From NCBI GenBank assembly GCA_028289645.1, contig JANQOK010000016.1:558001-622000 (forward strand): a DNA stretch of 64,000 nucleotides, given 5' to 3'. A model generated the notes under the pieces. That model was given only the letters and a program-made list of their open reading frames with translations. It was not told where the DNA came from and did not search any database. Position 1 is the first letter of the stretch. Each line of letters starts with the position of its first letter. This DNA comes from Anderseniella sp. (GTDB taxonomy: Bacteria; Pseudomonadota; Alphaproteobacteria; Rhizobiales; Aestuariivirgaceae). The position numbers and the translations under genes were made by a program. This document shows positions 53,082 through 63,900 of the stretch, one piece after another.

Positions 53082-55577
53082 TTGCACTTTGTGCGAAACA
53101 GTGGCGGGGGGTCTTGTGCGGCAGCACTGTTGGTTGCCGTAACTGCCGGTTTGTGCGCGCATCCCGGCCATGCAATTGCCCAGAGCTTCCTGAATACGGC
53201 GGTCGCCCCGGAAAACACTTACGCCTTCGCCACGCTGATGCTGTCGGCTGCGGTCATGCTATGGGCCTTCATCGCGGTACGCCGCATGGCCATGCGGCGA
53301 ACCGAAGCCGACACCCGGATTGCAGAGCTTGAAGCGGAACTGAACGAGGCCCAGGCAATCATCAATGCCGAGCCCAGCGTGCTGTTCATCTGGCGCGACG
53401 GACGCTCCGGTCCGGATACCATAACAGGGGACCTGCGCGGTACGGTTCAGCTCAATACCGCACCCGAACACCTGGCTGAATTCTCGCGGTGGCTTGATGA
53501 TGAATCGGTCAGCGCCGTGGAAAGCGGACTTGCGGCCCTGCGCGCAGCAGGAACACCGTTCAACATTGCCCTGAAGACGCAGGACGACGAACTGGTCGAA
53601 GCAGACGGCCGTGTCGCCGGCGGCGTCGCGACCATGCGGATCAAGCCGTTGTCCGGCGAGCGGCGCGACACCAAGGAACTGATGTTCGATGCCAGACGCC
53701 TGGGCAAGCAGGTCGAGCGGCTGTCCTCGATGCTCGACAAGGCGCCGTTTCCGGTCTTCCTGCGCGATGAGACAGATGACCTTATCTGGGTCAACCAGGC
53801 CTACATGGATGCCATCGAGCATACCGACATCGACGAGGTCATCGCACACAACATTCCCCTCATTGACCGCGAAGCGTTCACGCCTGTGACACCGTCTGCC
53901 GATGATGAACCCGCTATTTCCCGTGGGTCTGCCGTGGTGGCCGGAACCAAACGCACGCTGGAACTGGTGGACGTGCCGTTTGACAACACAACCGCCTCGT
54001 TCGCGCTGGACATGACGCGGCTGGAGGACACCCGCAAGGAGCTTGACCGCCAGATCCGCTCGCATGCCAGCACGCTGAACAAGATTACTGCCGCCATCGC
54101 CACCTTTGCTGCCGACCAGAAGTTGTCGTTCTACAATGCCGCGTTTGCGCAATTGTGGTCACTGGACACCAAGTGGCTCGACACCCACCCCAGCCATGGT
54201 GAGATTCTCGACCGCCTGCGCGAGGAACGAAAACTGCCTGAACAGGCCAATTACCGGACCTGGAAAACCGAACAGCTGGCCTCCTATGCGCGCCTGGACA
54301 CGCCTGAAGAGCTGTGGCACCTGCCGGACGGCCGCTCGCTGCGGGTGGTATCCGAGCAGCCGCGCTCCGGCGAGGTGTCGGTGCTGTACGAGGACGTATC
54401 TGAAAAGATCCAGCTTGAAAGCCGTTACAACGAACTTATCGGCGTGCAGCGCGAAACCATCGACAACCTGCATGAAGGGCTGGCGCTGTTTGGAACCGAC
54501 GGCTGCCTGAAACTGTTCAACCCGACATTCGGCCGCTTCTGGCAACTGGATGAAGCCTTCCTCGATACCCGGCCGCACGTGGTTGAAGTGTTCCAGCAAT
54601 GCGCACGCCTGATGCCGCAACCGGAAATGTGGAACGAGGTCAAACTGGCGGTGACATCGCTGTCCGACAGTCGCCGGCCGCTTCAGGACCGGCTGATCCG
54701 TCCGGACGGCATGGTGCTGGACTATAATGTCGTGCCCCTGCCCGACGGCAATACACTGATCACCTATGTGGACGTTACCGCCAGTTCGGGCATCGAGCGG
54801 GCTTTGCGCGAACGCAATGACGCCCTTGAGGCCGCTGACCGGCTCAAGACCGGTTTCCTGTCGAACGTGTCCTATGAACTGCGCACACCGCTGAACTCGA
54901 TCCTCGGGTTTGCATCAATGCTGTCGGCGGGCATTGCCGGCGAGCTGGCGCCGAAGCAGTCGGAATATGTTGCCGACATCCAGTCGTCATCAAATGATCT
55001 GCTGGCGGTTATCGACGCCATTCTTGATCTCACGACCATCGATGCAGGCGCCATGGAGCTGCGTCTGGAAACCATCAAGGTCGAAGACCTCTTGTCGGAT
55101 GTGGCCAACGACTTTGCCCGGCGCATTGACGAGCGTGACCTGACGCTGAACATCGAAATAGCGGAAAATGCGGGAACCCTGAAGGCGGACAGCCGGCGGC
55201 TGCACCAGACCATCGGGCATCTGCTGTCGAATGCCATCGGCTTCTCGCCGACCGGCGCCACGGTGCGCATGGGCGCGCGCCGCGACGGCAGCGATGTGCT
55301 GTTGTGGGTGGCTGACAATGGCCGGGGCATGGATGACGAGTTCCAGAAGAAGGCCTTCGAACGGTTCAATGCAAAACCGCTCGCCGGCGGCCACCGCGGC
55401 CCCGGTCTTGGTCTCTCACTGGTGAAGAGCTTCGTGGAACTGCATGGTGGCTCGGTTCGCCTGATGTCGAAGCTGCAACAGGGCACTACGGTGATCTGCA
55501 GGCTGCCCGATTCAGGACCGCGCGACGTGATCCCGCCGGCCAATATTGAACAGCCCCGATCCGCATCGATGGGCTGA
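53082..55577 (+). CDS. divL: DivL-like PAS-domain sensor protein with tyrosine in place of the H-box histidine
   Basis: 831 aa from a TTG at 53082; a GTG at 53091 is an alternative. A signal-like helix is at residues 10-33, then a membrane helix at about 46-67. Several PAS-type segments follow (about 215-325, 340-440 and 455-560), and a dimerisation helix. The phosphorylation box reads SNVSYELRTPLN, so residue 598 is Tyr where kinases have His. The ATPase domain retains LLSNAIGFSP, VADNGRGMDD and GLGLSLVKSF. Caulobacter DivL carries the same His-to-Tyr change and controls the CckA-CtrA pathway by protein contact. Orthology to DivL is inferred from this and the PAS layout. Confidence 0.72.
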   Translation: MHFVRNSGGGSCAAALLVAVTAGLCAHPGHAIAQSFLNTAVAPENTYAFATLMLSAAVMLWAFIAVRRMAMRRTEADTRIAELEAELNEAQAIINAEPSVLFIWRDGRSGPDTITGDLRGTVQLNTAPEHLAEFSRWLDDESVSAVESGLAALRAAGTPFNIALKTQDDELVEADGRVAGGVATMRIKPLSGERRDTKELMFDARRLGKQVERLSSMLDKAPFPVFLRDETDDLIWVNQAYMDAIEHTDIDEVIAHNIPLIDREAFTPVTPSADDEPAISRGSAVVAGTKRTLELVDVPFDNTTASFALDMTRLEDTRKELDRQIRSHASTLNKITAAIATFAADQKLSFYNAAFAQLWSLDTKWLDTHPSHGEILDRLREERKLPEQANYRTWKTEQLASYARLDTPEELWHLPDGRSLRVVSEQPRSGEVSVLYEDVSEKIQLESRYNELIGVQRETIDNLHEGLALFGTDGCLKLFNPTFGRFWQLDEAFLDTRPHVVEVFQQCARLMPQPEMWNEVKLAVTSLSDSRRPLQDRLIRPDGMVLDYNVVPLPDGNTLITYVDVTASSGIERALRERNDALEAADRLKTGFLSNVSYELRTPLNSILGFASMLSAGIAGELAPKQSEYVADIQSSSNDLLAVIDAILDLTTIDAGAMELRLETIKVEDLLSDVANDFARRIDERDLTLNIEIAENAGTLKADSRRLHQTIGHLLSNAIGFSPTGATVRMGARRDGSDVLLWVADNGRGMDDEFQKKAFERFNAKPLAGGHRGPGLGLSLVKSFVELHGGSVRLMSKLQQGTTVICRLPDSGPRDVIPPANIEQPRSASMG

Positions 55578-55582
55578 CCAGC

Positions 55583-57136
55583 ATGATGTCGACCATGACC
55601 GGCGAGCCAGGCTTGCGAATTGAATTGCCAGACGAGACTGCCAGCGAGCGGCTGGCGGCGGGACTCGCCATGCTGGCGGGCCGGGGAGACCTGATCGCAC
55701 TGGAAGGCGACCTTGGAACCGGCAAGACAACAATTGCCCGAAGCTTCATCCGTGCTCTTGCCGACCAGCCGGACCTCGAAGTGCCAAGTCCGACATTCAC
55801 CCTGGTTCAGACCTACGACCTGAACGGCACCAGCGTGGCGCACATGGACTTCTACCGGCTGCAAGAACCGGCGGAGATCGACGAACTGGGCCTCGACGAG
55901 GCGCTTGAGACGGGGCCGGTGATCATTGAGTGGCCGTCGCGTGCCGCCGGTGTTCTGCCGGGCGGCGGACTGCTGGTTGAGTTGAGTGAAAAGGAGGGGG
56001 GACGCAGCGCCCATTTGACGAGCGACAGTGAGAGCTGGACCGAACGACTTGGGAAACTGCAGCACATAGACAATCTCTTGACCGCAAGCGGCTGGCATAC
56101 CGCGACCCGCCACAAGATGCCGGCCGACGCCTCATCACGGCGTTACGAGCGCCTGAGCGGCGGGCCTGACGGTGCTGCCGGACTGTTGATGGACATGCCG
56201 GCACGACCCGACGGCGAGCCTGTCCACAACGGTCTGCCCTACAGCCGCATCGCGCATCTGGCCGAGGATATCCGGGCTGTTGAGGCGATCAATCGAGGGC
56301 TTCAGGCACAAGGCCTGTCAGCACCGGAAATCCATGCCATCGATACGCGCAACGGACTTGCGGTCATCGAGGATTTCGGCGCCGTGAGCTTCCGGTCGCT
56401 GCTCAGTGACGCCGAGCAGTTTTCATTGTGCCTGGCCGCTGCTGTGATGATGCTGGCAAACAGCGCACAAACCGACTGGCCGGACCAGGTTGAACTGTCC
56501 TCCGGCGAGGTCTACCGGCTGCCGCACTACGATATGGACGCATTGCTGATCGAGGTGGAACTGTGCCTCGACTGGTACTGGCCGCACGTGTGCAGCGCGC
56601 GCCTGCAAAGCAGTGTGCGCGATGAATTCATGACCGAGTGGCGCGCTGTGCTGAAGGACATAGACGCCGGCAGTCCGGTCTGGGTGCTGCGCGACTTTCA
56701 TGTCGACAACCTGTTCTGGCTGCCGGAGCGCGACGGCCACCGCAAGATCGGGCTGATCGACACGCAGGACTGTGTGTTGGGCCACTCGGCCTATGATCTG
56801 GCCTCATTGCTGCAGGACGTACGGGCCACCATCCCCGCCGATGCCGAGCAGGACTATTACGACATGTACGTTGCGGCCCGGAGCGCCGACGACGACAGCT
56901 TTGATGCTGCGTCTTTCAAGGCGGCCTATGCCATACTGGGAGCGCAACGCGCCACCAAGATACTCGGCATTTTTGCCCGCCTGGACGCGCGCGACGGAAA
57001 GCCCGGTTATCTCAGGCATCTGCCGCGCACCAGCGATGTGCTGGAGCATAATCTGCGCCATCCTGCGCTTGCCGGTGTGAAGGCGTGGTTTGACACGCAT
57101 CTTCCGCGCGCCTTACGCGAAAGCGCCGGTTCATGA
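55583..57136 (+). CDS. tsaE-amgK: Fusion of TsaE (tRNA t6A ATPase) and AmgK-like cell-wall sugar kinase
   Basis: 517 aa. Residues 10 to about 150 are TsaE: Walker A GDLGTGKTTIARSF, PSPTFTLVQTY and HMDFYRLQ. Residues about 170-517 are an aminoglycoside-phosphotransferase fold with catalytic VLRDFHVDNLFWL and IDTQD, matching AmgK (anomeric kinase for N-acetylmuramate/glucosamine). TsaE makes the t6A tRNA modification with TsaB/D, and AmgK feeds MurU in wall recycling. This fusion is frequent in Hyphomicrobiales. The gene overlaps murU by 4 bp. Confidence 0.88.
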   Translation: MMSTMTGEPGLRIELPDETASERLAAGLAMLAGRGDLIALEGDLGTGKTTIARSFIRALADQPDLEVPSPTFTLVQTYDLNGTSVAHMDFYRLQEPAEIDELGLDEALETGPVIIEWPSRAAGVLPGGGLLVELSEKEGGRSAHLTSDSESWTERLGKLQHIDNLLTASGWHTATRHKMPADASSRRYERLSGGPDGAAGLLMDMPARPDGEPVHNGLPYSRIAHLAEDIRAVEAINRGLQAQGLSAPEIHAIDTRNGLAVIEDFGAVSFRSLLSDAEQFSLCLAAAVMMLANSAQTDWPDQVELSSGEVYRLPHYDMDALLIEVELCLDWYWPHVCSARLQSSVRDEFMTEWRAVLKDIDAGSPVWVLRDFHVDNLFWLPERDGHRKIGLIDTQDCVLGHSAYDLASLLQDVRATIPADAEQDYYDMYVAARSADDDSFDAASFKAAYAILGAQRATKILGIFARLDARDGKPGYLRHLPRTSDVLEHNLRHPALAGVKAWFDTHLPRALRESAGS

Positions 57137-57849
57137 TCGGTTCTCGTGCCATGGTGCTGGCAGCGGGCCTGGGCACCCGCATGCGGCCGCTGACCCTGGA
57201 CCGGCCGAAGCCGCTGATCGAGGTTGCCGGCAGATCATTGCTGGACCGGGGCGTGGACGTGCTGCAGCGCGCCGGCGTGACCCACATGGTGGTCAATAAG
57301 CATTACCTGCCTGACCAGATACAGGCCTGGGCCGGCAGCAGGGATGACCTGGACATCACCGTGCAGGACGAAACCGGTCAGCTGCTGGACACAGGCGGCG
57401 GCGTGGCGCGGGCCTTGCCGCAACTGGGCGACGAGCCGTTTTTCGTGCTCAACTCGGATTCGTTCTGGGTCGACGGGCCAATACCGGCGTTGAGACGCCT
57501 GGCGGGTCTGTGGGATGACGGGCAGATGGACTGTCTGCTACTGTTGTCGGGCAAAGCCCGGTCGATCGGCTTCGACGGGCCCGGTGACTTCGAGATGAAT
57601 GCAGAAGGTCAGTTATCGCGCCGCTCTGGCGCCACCGCGCCCCTGGTTTACGCAGGCGCGTACATGGTGCACCCGCGGCTGTTCGCGAATGCCCCGGATG
57701 GCGCCTTTTCCATGAACCTTCTGTGGAACCAGGCAATCGCCAACCAGCGTCTGTATGGCATGGAGCACGATAACTGGTGGTTGCACGTAGGCACACCGGC
57801 CGCCATTGGCGAGGCGGAAAACAGGCTGGCCGCTCTGGGCGCAGCATGA
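57133..57849 (+). CDS. murU: N-acetylmuramate-1-phosphate uridylyltransferase MurU
   Basis: 238 aa nucleotidyltransferase. The UTP/metal signature is MVLAAGLGTRMRPLT with the KP of DRPKPLIEVAG, and VLNSDSFWVDG holds the second metal aspartate. MurU makes UDP-MurNAc from the AmgK product, bypassing the fosfomycin-sensitive MurA route. It overlaps amgK (ATGA) and addB (ATGA). Confidence 0.9.
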   Translation: MIGSRAMVLAAGLGTRMRPLTLDRPKPLIEVAGRSLLDRGVDVLQRAGVTHMVVNKHYLPDQIQAWAGSRDDLDITVQDETGQLLDTGGGVARALPQLGDEPFFVLNSDSFWVDGPIPALRRLAGLWDDGQMDCLLLLSGKARSIGFDGPGDFEMNAEGQLSRRSGATAPLVYAGAYMVHPRLFANAPDGAFSMNLLWNQAIANQRLYGMEHDNWWLHVGTPAAIGEAENRLAALGAA

Positions 57850-60800
57850 TGCAGAGCGCCACAGCGTCTGTGTTCACCATTCCACCCTCGTACGGTTTTC
57901 TGCCAAGCCTGGTTGCATCGATTCTGGACGGACACCTGTTTCCGGGCCCGGCAGGAGCGCCGGATCCGCTCGAGCTGAGCACCTGGACAATCCTGCTGCC
58001 GACACGGCGTGCGGTGCGGGCGTGCCGGGAGGCCTTCATCGCCGCCGATCCGGACACGGCCCGCCTGCTACCTGTCATTCGCGCGCTGGGTGATGTCGAC
58101 GAGGACGAAATCCATATCACCGGCGCCTACGGGCCGGGTGCCGCGGGCGAACTGGACCTGCTGCCGGCAGCGACACAGATGCAGCGGCAGTTCATCCTGA
58201 CCCGCATAGTGCGTGACTGGGCAAGCTCCAATCCGGACAGTCCGGCGGCACGCGCCGTCAACGACAGCACATCGCACACCCTGCAAATGGCCGCCTCGCT
58301 GGTGCAGCTGATCGACAGTCTTGAAACCGGTGACATCACACTGGCGGATCTGCCGGAGCTGCTCGCCGGTGATCATGAGATGCCGCTTCATCGCAGCGAA
58401 GCCGCCGACTTTCTGAAAATTATCGCGCACATCTTCCCGGCTGCCATGACCGAGGCCAATCTGATGGGACCACAAGCCCGACGGTCCGCCCTGCTGCAGG
58501 CAGAGGCAGACAGATTGCGGCGGCAGCCGCCTCCGGGTCCGGTAGTCGCGGCAGGCTCCACCGGCTCGGTGCCGGCAACCGCCGAGCTGCTGGTGACGAT
58601 TGCCCGCCTGCCGCGCGGCGCCGTTGTCCTGCCTGGTCTTGATCGCAACCTGGATGATGACAGCTGGGCCGGTATCGAAGCGTCGCCGCAGCATCCGCAG
58701 TACGGCATGAAGGAGCTGATCGAAAAAATTGGCGTCGAGCGTGCCGGCGTGCCTGACCTGCCGGGCGTTCGCGAGACCAAAACCGGCCGGGCACGCGCCA
58801 TGCTGGCATCGGAGACGATGCGGCCCAGCGAGGCGACCCATCTGTGGAAAGATCTTGCCGGCCATCGCGAAGAATTCAGTCTGGCATGTGCCGCCATCAC
58901 CGAACTGGTATGTCCTGAAATGCGCGAGCAGGCGCTGGTGATCGCATTGCTGATGCGCCAGGCGCACGATGAACACCGCGCCTGTTCACTGATAACGCCG
59001 GACCGGCAACTGGCACGCCGGGTGACATCCGAGCTGGAGCGCTGGGGCATTCAAGTCGATGACAGTGCCGGCCAGCCACTCAGCAACACCGAGCCGGGCA
59101 TTTTCTTCCGGCTGGTCGCTGAAGTATGTGCGCCATCGGCCCGGGCGCACGACGTTGTCGCCCTGCTCGGCCACGGCCTGATGGCAGATGAATTGACTGC
59201 AGATGCCGATATGCGCTCTTTAGCCAGAACGCTGGAAACAGCCCTGTTCCGGCAAATGCCCGGCGGCCATCATCTGCGCGGCCTTGCAGCACGCATCTCG
59301 CAGGCACAACGACTGGCGCAGGACCCGTTTGCGCATCCGCTGGCGCGCAACATCACACCGCAGCAGTGGGCCGCCCTGGCTGTCTTTGCGGAGCGGCTGG
59401 AACAGATCATGACACCGCTTCTGGACCTGTCGGAGGCTGGCGACGGCAACCCGTTGTCCAGTCTGCTGCATGCCCACATTTCAATTGCCGAGGCTTTGTG
59501 CGCCGGCACCACCGGTGTGGCGGACAGGTTATGGACAGGCGAGGCCGGTGCGGTCCTGTCTGAAACCCTGCGCGAACTGCTCGATCATGCGGACGATGCA
59601 CCGGCCATGGCCCACGCCGATTATTGCAGCTTCATCACCGACACGTTGCGCGCAGTGCCGGTGCGCAGGCGTTATCCGCTGCACCCAGGATTACAGATAC
59701 TGGGGCTGCTCGAAGCCCGCCTGGTGCAGACGGAGATGGTTATTCTTGGCGGGTTGAACGAAGGCGTATGGCCAGGCGATGTCAATCCGGGACCCTGGCT
59801 GTCGCGCCCGCAGCATGTTGCCGTGGGCCTGCAATTGCCTGAGCGCAGGCTGGGCCTGGCGGCCCATGACTTCGTGCAGGGACTTGGCGCCGACAAGGTG
59901 GTGCTGACCTGGGCCCGCAAGGTCAATGGCACGCCGGCGGTAGCATCGCGCTGGATATTGAGGTTGAAGGCCGTTCTGGGCGCTGCCGGGCTCAGCGACG
60001 CCCTTGAGCCTGATCCGGCATACGACTGGGCAGGCTGGGCACTGGGACTGGACTGGCACTCAACAATGGCCCCGGGCGCCAAGCCGGCCGCTGCGCTGCC
60101 GCCGAAACCAACCCCACCGATCGAGGCGCGGCCACGGCAGTACTCGGTATCGCGCGTCGAGCGGCTGATGCAGGACCCCTACTGGCTGTATGCAAATGCG
60201 ATCCTGAAACTGAAACCGCTGCCGCCGCTGGACCTGGAACCGGGCGCGGCTGAACGCGGCCAGCTGGTGCATGTGGTGGTGGAGAGGTTCACCGAGCAAT
60301 ATCCGGCAGCGCTGCCAGACGATGCACCGGCGGTTTTAAGACAAATAGCGGTGCAACTGATCGGCGACTATGCGCCCGACCCGGCCCTGCGCGCGCTTTG
60401 GTTGCCGCAGGTGTGGCGCATGACCGACTGGTTCTGCGAGCAGGAAGCAGGGCTCAGGGATACTGTAGTCGAGCAGCTGACGGAACTGGAGGGTGTCCAC
60501 AGCTTTAACGTCGACGGCCACGAGGTCCGGCTCACGGCGCGCGCCGATCGCATTGACCAACTGCGCTCTGGCGGGCTTCGCCTTGTGGACTACAAGACCG
60601 GCGGTGCGAGCCTGATGGCACTCCACGACAGCAACGGCAGGCAGCGCAAGAGTTACAAGCCGCAGCTCTATCTGGAAGGCTGGATTGCCGAACAGGGCGG
60701 ATTCGCGGATTTGCCGGCGGCGCAGGTTGAAGAGCTGTTGTATATCCGCCTGTCGGGGGGTGATCCGCCCGGCGCGCTGATCGGTCCTTCCGGCAAGGTG

Positions 60801-60998
60801 GTTGTCGCCGACGAGATTGAAAATGCGGCCGATGGCGTGCGCTCACTCATTGCCAGCTACCTGCAGGCCAGCCAGGCCTATCCGGCGCGGCCAGGACAGG
60901 AGGCGTGGAACCGCAAAGGCGACTACGACCACCTGTCGCGATGGCGCGAATGGGGCCAGGGCAGCGATTACGGCTCCGATAGCGGAGACGGCGAATGA
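57846..60998 (+). CDS. addB: Double-strand break repair protein AddB
   Basis: 1050 aa from the first of two adjacent ATGs at 57846; the 57846 ATG overlaps the murU stop. It is the alphaproteobacterial AddB type. Features are TILLPTRRAVRACREAF near the N-terminus, VILGGLNEGVWPGDVNPGPWLSRPQ in the middle, and a C-terminal RecB-type nuclease domain with LRLVDYKTGG and PQLYLEGW. With AddA it forms the helicase-nuclease that processes double-strand breaks for RecA. It ends with an ATGA overlap with addA. Confidence 0.94.
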   Translation: MMQSATASVFTIPPSYGFLPSLVASILDGHLFPGPAGAPDPLELSTWTILLPTRRAVRACREAFIAADPDTARLLPVIRALGDVDEDEIHITGAYGPGAAGELDLLPAATQMQRQFILTRIVRDWASSNPDSPAARAVNDSTSHTLQMAASLVQLIDSLETGDITLADLPELLAGDHEMPLHRSEAADFLKIIAHIFPAAMTEANLMGPQARRSALLQAEADRLRRQPPPGPVVAAGSTGSVPATAELLVTIARLPRGAVVLPGLDRNLDDDSWAGIEASPQHPQYGMKELIEKIGVERAGVPDLPGVRETKTGRARAMLASETMRPSEATHLWKDLAGHREEFSLACAAITELVCPEMREQALVIALLMRQAHDEHRACSLITPDRQLARRVTSELERWGIQVDDSAGQPLSNTEPGIFFRLVAEVCAPSARAHDVVALLGHGLMADELTADADMRSLARTLETALFRQMPGGHHLRGLAARISQAQRLAQDPFAHPLARNITPQQWAALAVFAERLEQIMTPLLDLSEAGDGNPLSSLLHAHISIAEALCAGTTGVADRLWTGEAGAVLSETLRELLDHADDAPAMAHADYCSFITDTLRAVPVRRRYPLHPGLQILGLLEARLVQTEMVILGGLNEGVWPGDVNPGPWLSRPQHVAVGLQLPERRLGLAAHDFVQGLGADKVVLTWARKVNGTPAVASRWILRLKAVLGAAGLSDALEPDPAYDWAGWALGLDWHSTMAPGAKPAAALPPKPTPPIEARPRQYSVSRVERLMQDPYWLYANAILKLKPLPPLDLEPGAAERGQLVHVVVERFTEQYPAALPDDAPAVLRQIAVQLIGDYAPDPALRALWLPQVWRMTDWFCEQEAGLRDTVVEQLTELEGVHSFNVDGHEVRLTARADRIDQLRSGGLRLVDYKTGGASLMALHDSNGRQRKSYKPQLYLEGWIAEQGGFADLPAAQVEELLYIRLSGGDPPGALIGPSGKVVVADEIENAADGVRSLIASYLQASQAYPARPGQEAWNRKGDYDHLSRWREWGQGSDYGSDSGDGE

Positions 60999-63900
60999 GC
61001 GCGGCGACACAATTCAGCACGGCCAGACAGCAGCAGGATCTCGCATCCGGGCCTGGTGTGTCGGCGTTCGTGCCGGCCAATGCCGGTGCCGGCAAGACCC
61101 ACGTGCTGGTGGGCCGGGTGATCCGGCTGCTGCTTGACGGGGTGCAGCCCGAACGCATTCTGTGCCTGACCTATACCCGTGCGGCGGCGGCGGAAATGTC
61201 GGAACGCCTGTTCGACAAGCTGTCCGGCTGGATTGCCTGTGATGATCGCGAATTGTGCGCGCTGATCCGCAAGGATGTTGCGGATTCCGATCGGGAGCTT
61301 GGCAATCTGGACGAAGCGCGCCGGCTGTTTACCCGGGCGCTGGAAACACCTGGCGGCCTGAAGGTCCAGACCATCCATGCCTTCTGCGAAAGACTGCTGC
61401 AGCGGTTTCCGATAGAGGCAGGCGTGGTGCCCGGCTTCCACGTGCTGAGCGAAACGGACAGCCGCGACCTGATGACACTGGCGCGCGCACAGGTGCTGAC
61501 GCGTGATGACGACAGGGTTCGGGACGCGGTGTCGACAATTACGCCGTTTGCCAACGAACAGGCATTTTCCGGCCTGCTTCACGAATTGCAGAAGCACTCA
61601 GGCAAACTTCTGGCCGCTTACGGCAACCCGGAATCGTTTCCGCGCCTGAACGCTCATCTCAACCGCTTGTTCGGCCTCAGCGGCGAGGAAACGCCGGGCG
61701 ATTTCGCGGAAGACTTGGCCAGCCGGCTCGACAGGCCATTACTGCAGCACGCGGCCACGCTGATGGCGGCTGACAGCGCGAAGACAAACACCGATCAGGC
61801 AGCGCTGATTACCCGGATGCTGGCAATGCAAAGCCCGCAGGACGTGCTGACAATCGCCAGCCAGATTGCCCTGACCGGCAAGGGCAAACCGAAGGGCGAT
61901 ACGGCCCTGGTGACCAAAAAGCTGAACGAGCGCCGTCCGGAATGCCGTCAGGCGTTGCTTGACATGCGGGAGCTGCTGCTGAGCGCACTGGAAAACATAA
62001 ATGCGCTGCTGATCGTGAGCTCCACCACAGCGCTGGTCTATCTCGGACTTGAGATCATCACCACCTTCAACCGCATGAAACAAAACCTCGCCGCCTACGA
62101 TTTCGAGGATTTGATCCACCAGACCGTCGATCTTCTGCACCACAATGCAGACGCCGCCTGGGTCCTGTACAAACTCGATGGCGGCCTCGACCACATCCTG
62201 ATAGACGAAGCCCAGGATACCAGTCCCGACCAGTGGCGCATCATCAACGCGCTGACGGAGGAATTCTTCGCCGGGGAAGGCGCACGCGGCGGTGCAGCCA
62301 GAACCATGTTCGCCGTGGGAGACCGGAAGCAGTCGATCTATTCGTTCCAGGGTGCCGATCCGCGGGAATTCGACAGGCAGGCGGGCCTGTATGCAACACT
62401 TATCAGCAATGCCGGAGCAAGCTATCGCGAAGTCCCGCTTGAACACTCTTTTCGCTCCAGTGAACTGGTGCTGCGGGCCGTTGATCTGGTGTTTACCCGC
62501 GATGATGCGAGCCAGGGTGTAACTTCGGAGATCCAGCCGGAAGTCCGGCATCTGCCAATCCGCACCGGCGAACAGGGCCTGGTCGAGATCTGGGACCTGG
62601 AACGTGGCCAGTCGGATGACGACATTCAGCACTGGTCGCCAAAGTCAGGTGACATTGTCGATCCGCCGCACCTGGTCATGGCACGCCGCATCGCAGCGAA
62701 AATCGCCGGGTGGACGCAAGGTGAACCGCGGGAGATGTTGACGGAAAACCGTCAGGTCAGACCTTCCGACATCCTTATACTGGTGCGCCAGCGGTCGTAC
62801 CTGATGGCCGCCATCGTACGGGCGCTGAAGGAAGCCGGCGTGCCGGTGGCCGGTGCCGACCGGCTCAAACTGCTTGATCATATCGCGGTACAGGACATGA
62901 TGGCTCTGGCCCAGGCGTGTATCCTGCCGCAGGACGATCTCAACCTGGCCGGCGTGTTGAAAAGCCCGCTGTTCACCCACAATGACGGTGTGACGCGGTT
63001 TGACGATGACAATGACCTGTTCGGCATGGCCCACAAACGCGGAACCGGCAGTTTGTGGGACGCGCTGCGCGAAGCTGCCAGCGCCGGCAAACCTTACACC
63101 GAGGCTTGCGAAAAACTGGCCCGCTGGCGCGAGTTGGCCGCCAGGTCCAGCGTATTCGATTTCTATTCTGCAGTGCTGTCCCGCGACGGCGGCAGGCGAG
63201 CCCTGCTCGGCGGTCTGGGACCGGAAGCGGCCGACCCGATAGATGCGTTCCTGCAACTGGCCCTGGAATATGAGCAACAGCACGCGCCTTCACTTGCCGG
63301 CTTCCTGGCATGGCTGGAGGCGACCCAGGCCGACATCCGCCGCGACATGGACCAGGCCGGCGGCGAAGTGCGGGTGATGACGGTGCACGGAGCGAAAGGT
63401 CTGGAGGCGCCGATCGTGTTCCTGCCGGATACCTGTTCTGCGCCTGATGCCAGGAAAATAGGCAATGTCCTGGTCACCGACAGCCATCTGCCGGTGTGGC
63501 GGCTGAAGTCGGATTACGCCACCCGGGTGACGGATGTCCTCAGGGACGAGGCGTTCAAAGGCCTGATGGAGGAATACAACCGACTATTGTACGTGGCCAT
63601 GACGCGGGCCCGCTACCGGCTTTATGTGTGCGGTTTCGTCAAGCAGAAGAACAGTTCCGCACCGGCCGAGGCGCCAAGCGCCAGCTGGTATGCCATGATG
63701 CATGCGGCACTGACAGGCGGCGATGACCCGCTGTTGCAGGGACATGACGACAATGATGGCTTCCGTACCTGGCGGGCCGGCAAACCAGAGGTCAGCGACG
63801 ACAAGGAGAGCGCCGCCGGCAATGCGGTTGTGGCCACACCACCGCCGGACTGGGCGCAGGAGAAGGCGCAGGCGGTGTTGCCGCCAAATCGCTGGCTGGC

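Noticed and set aside
53082-55577. Call as an ordinary sensor histidine kinase
   Set aside because: The H-box has Tyr598 in place of histidine, so standard autophosphorylation is not possible.
54872-56113. 413-codon antisense frame over divL and tsaE
   Set aside because: A shadow frame: arginine- and serine-rich, crossing two real genes on the other strand.
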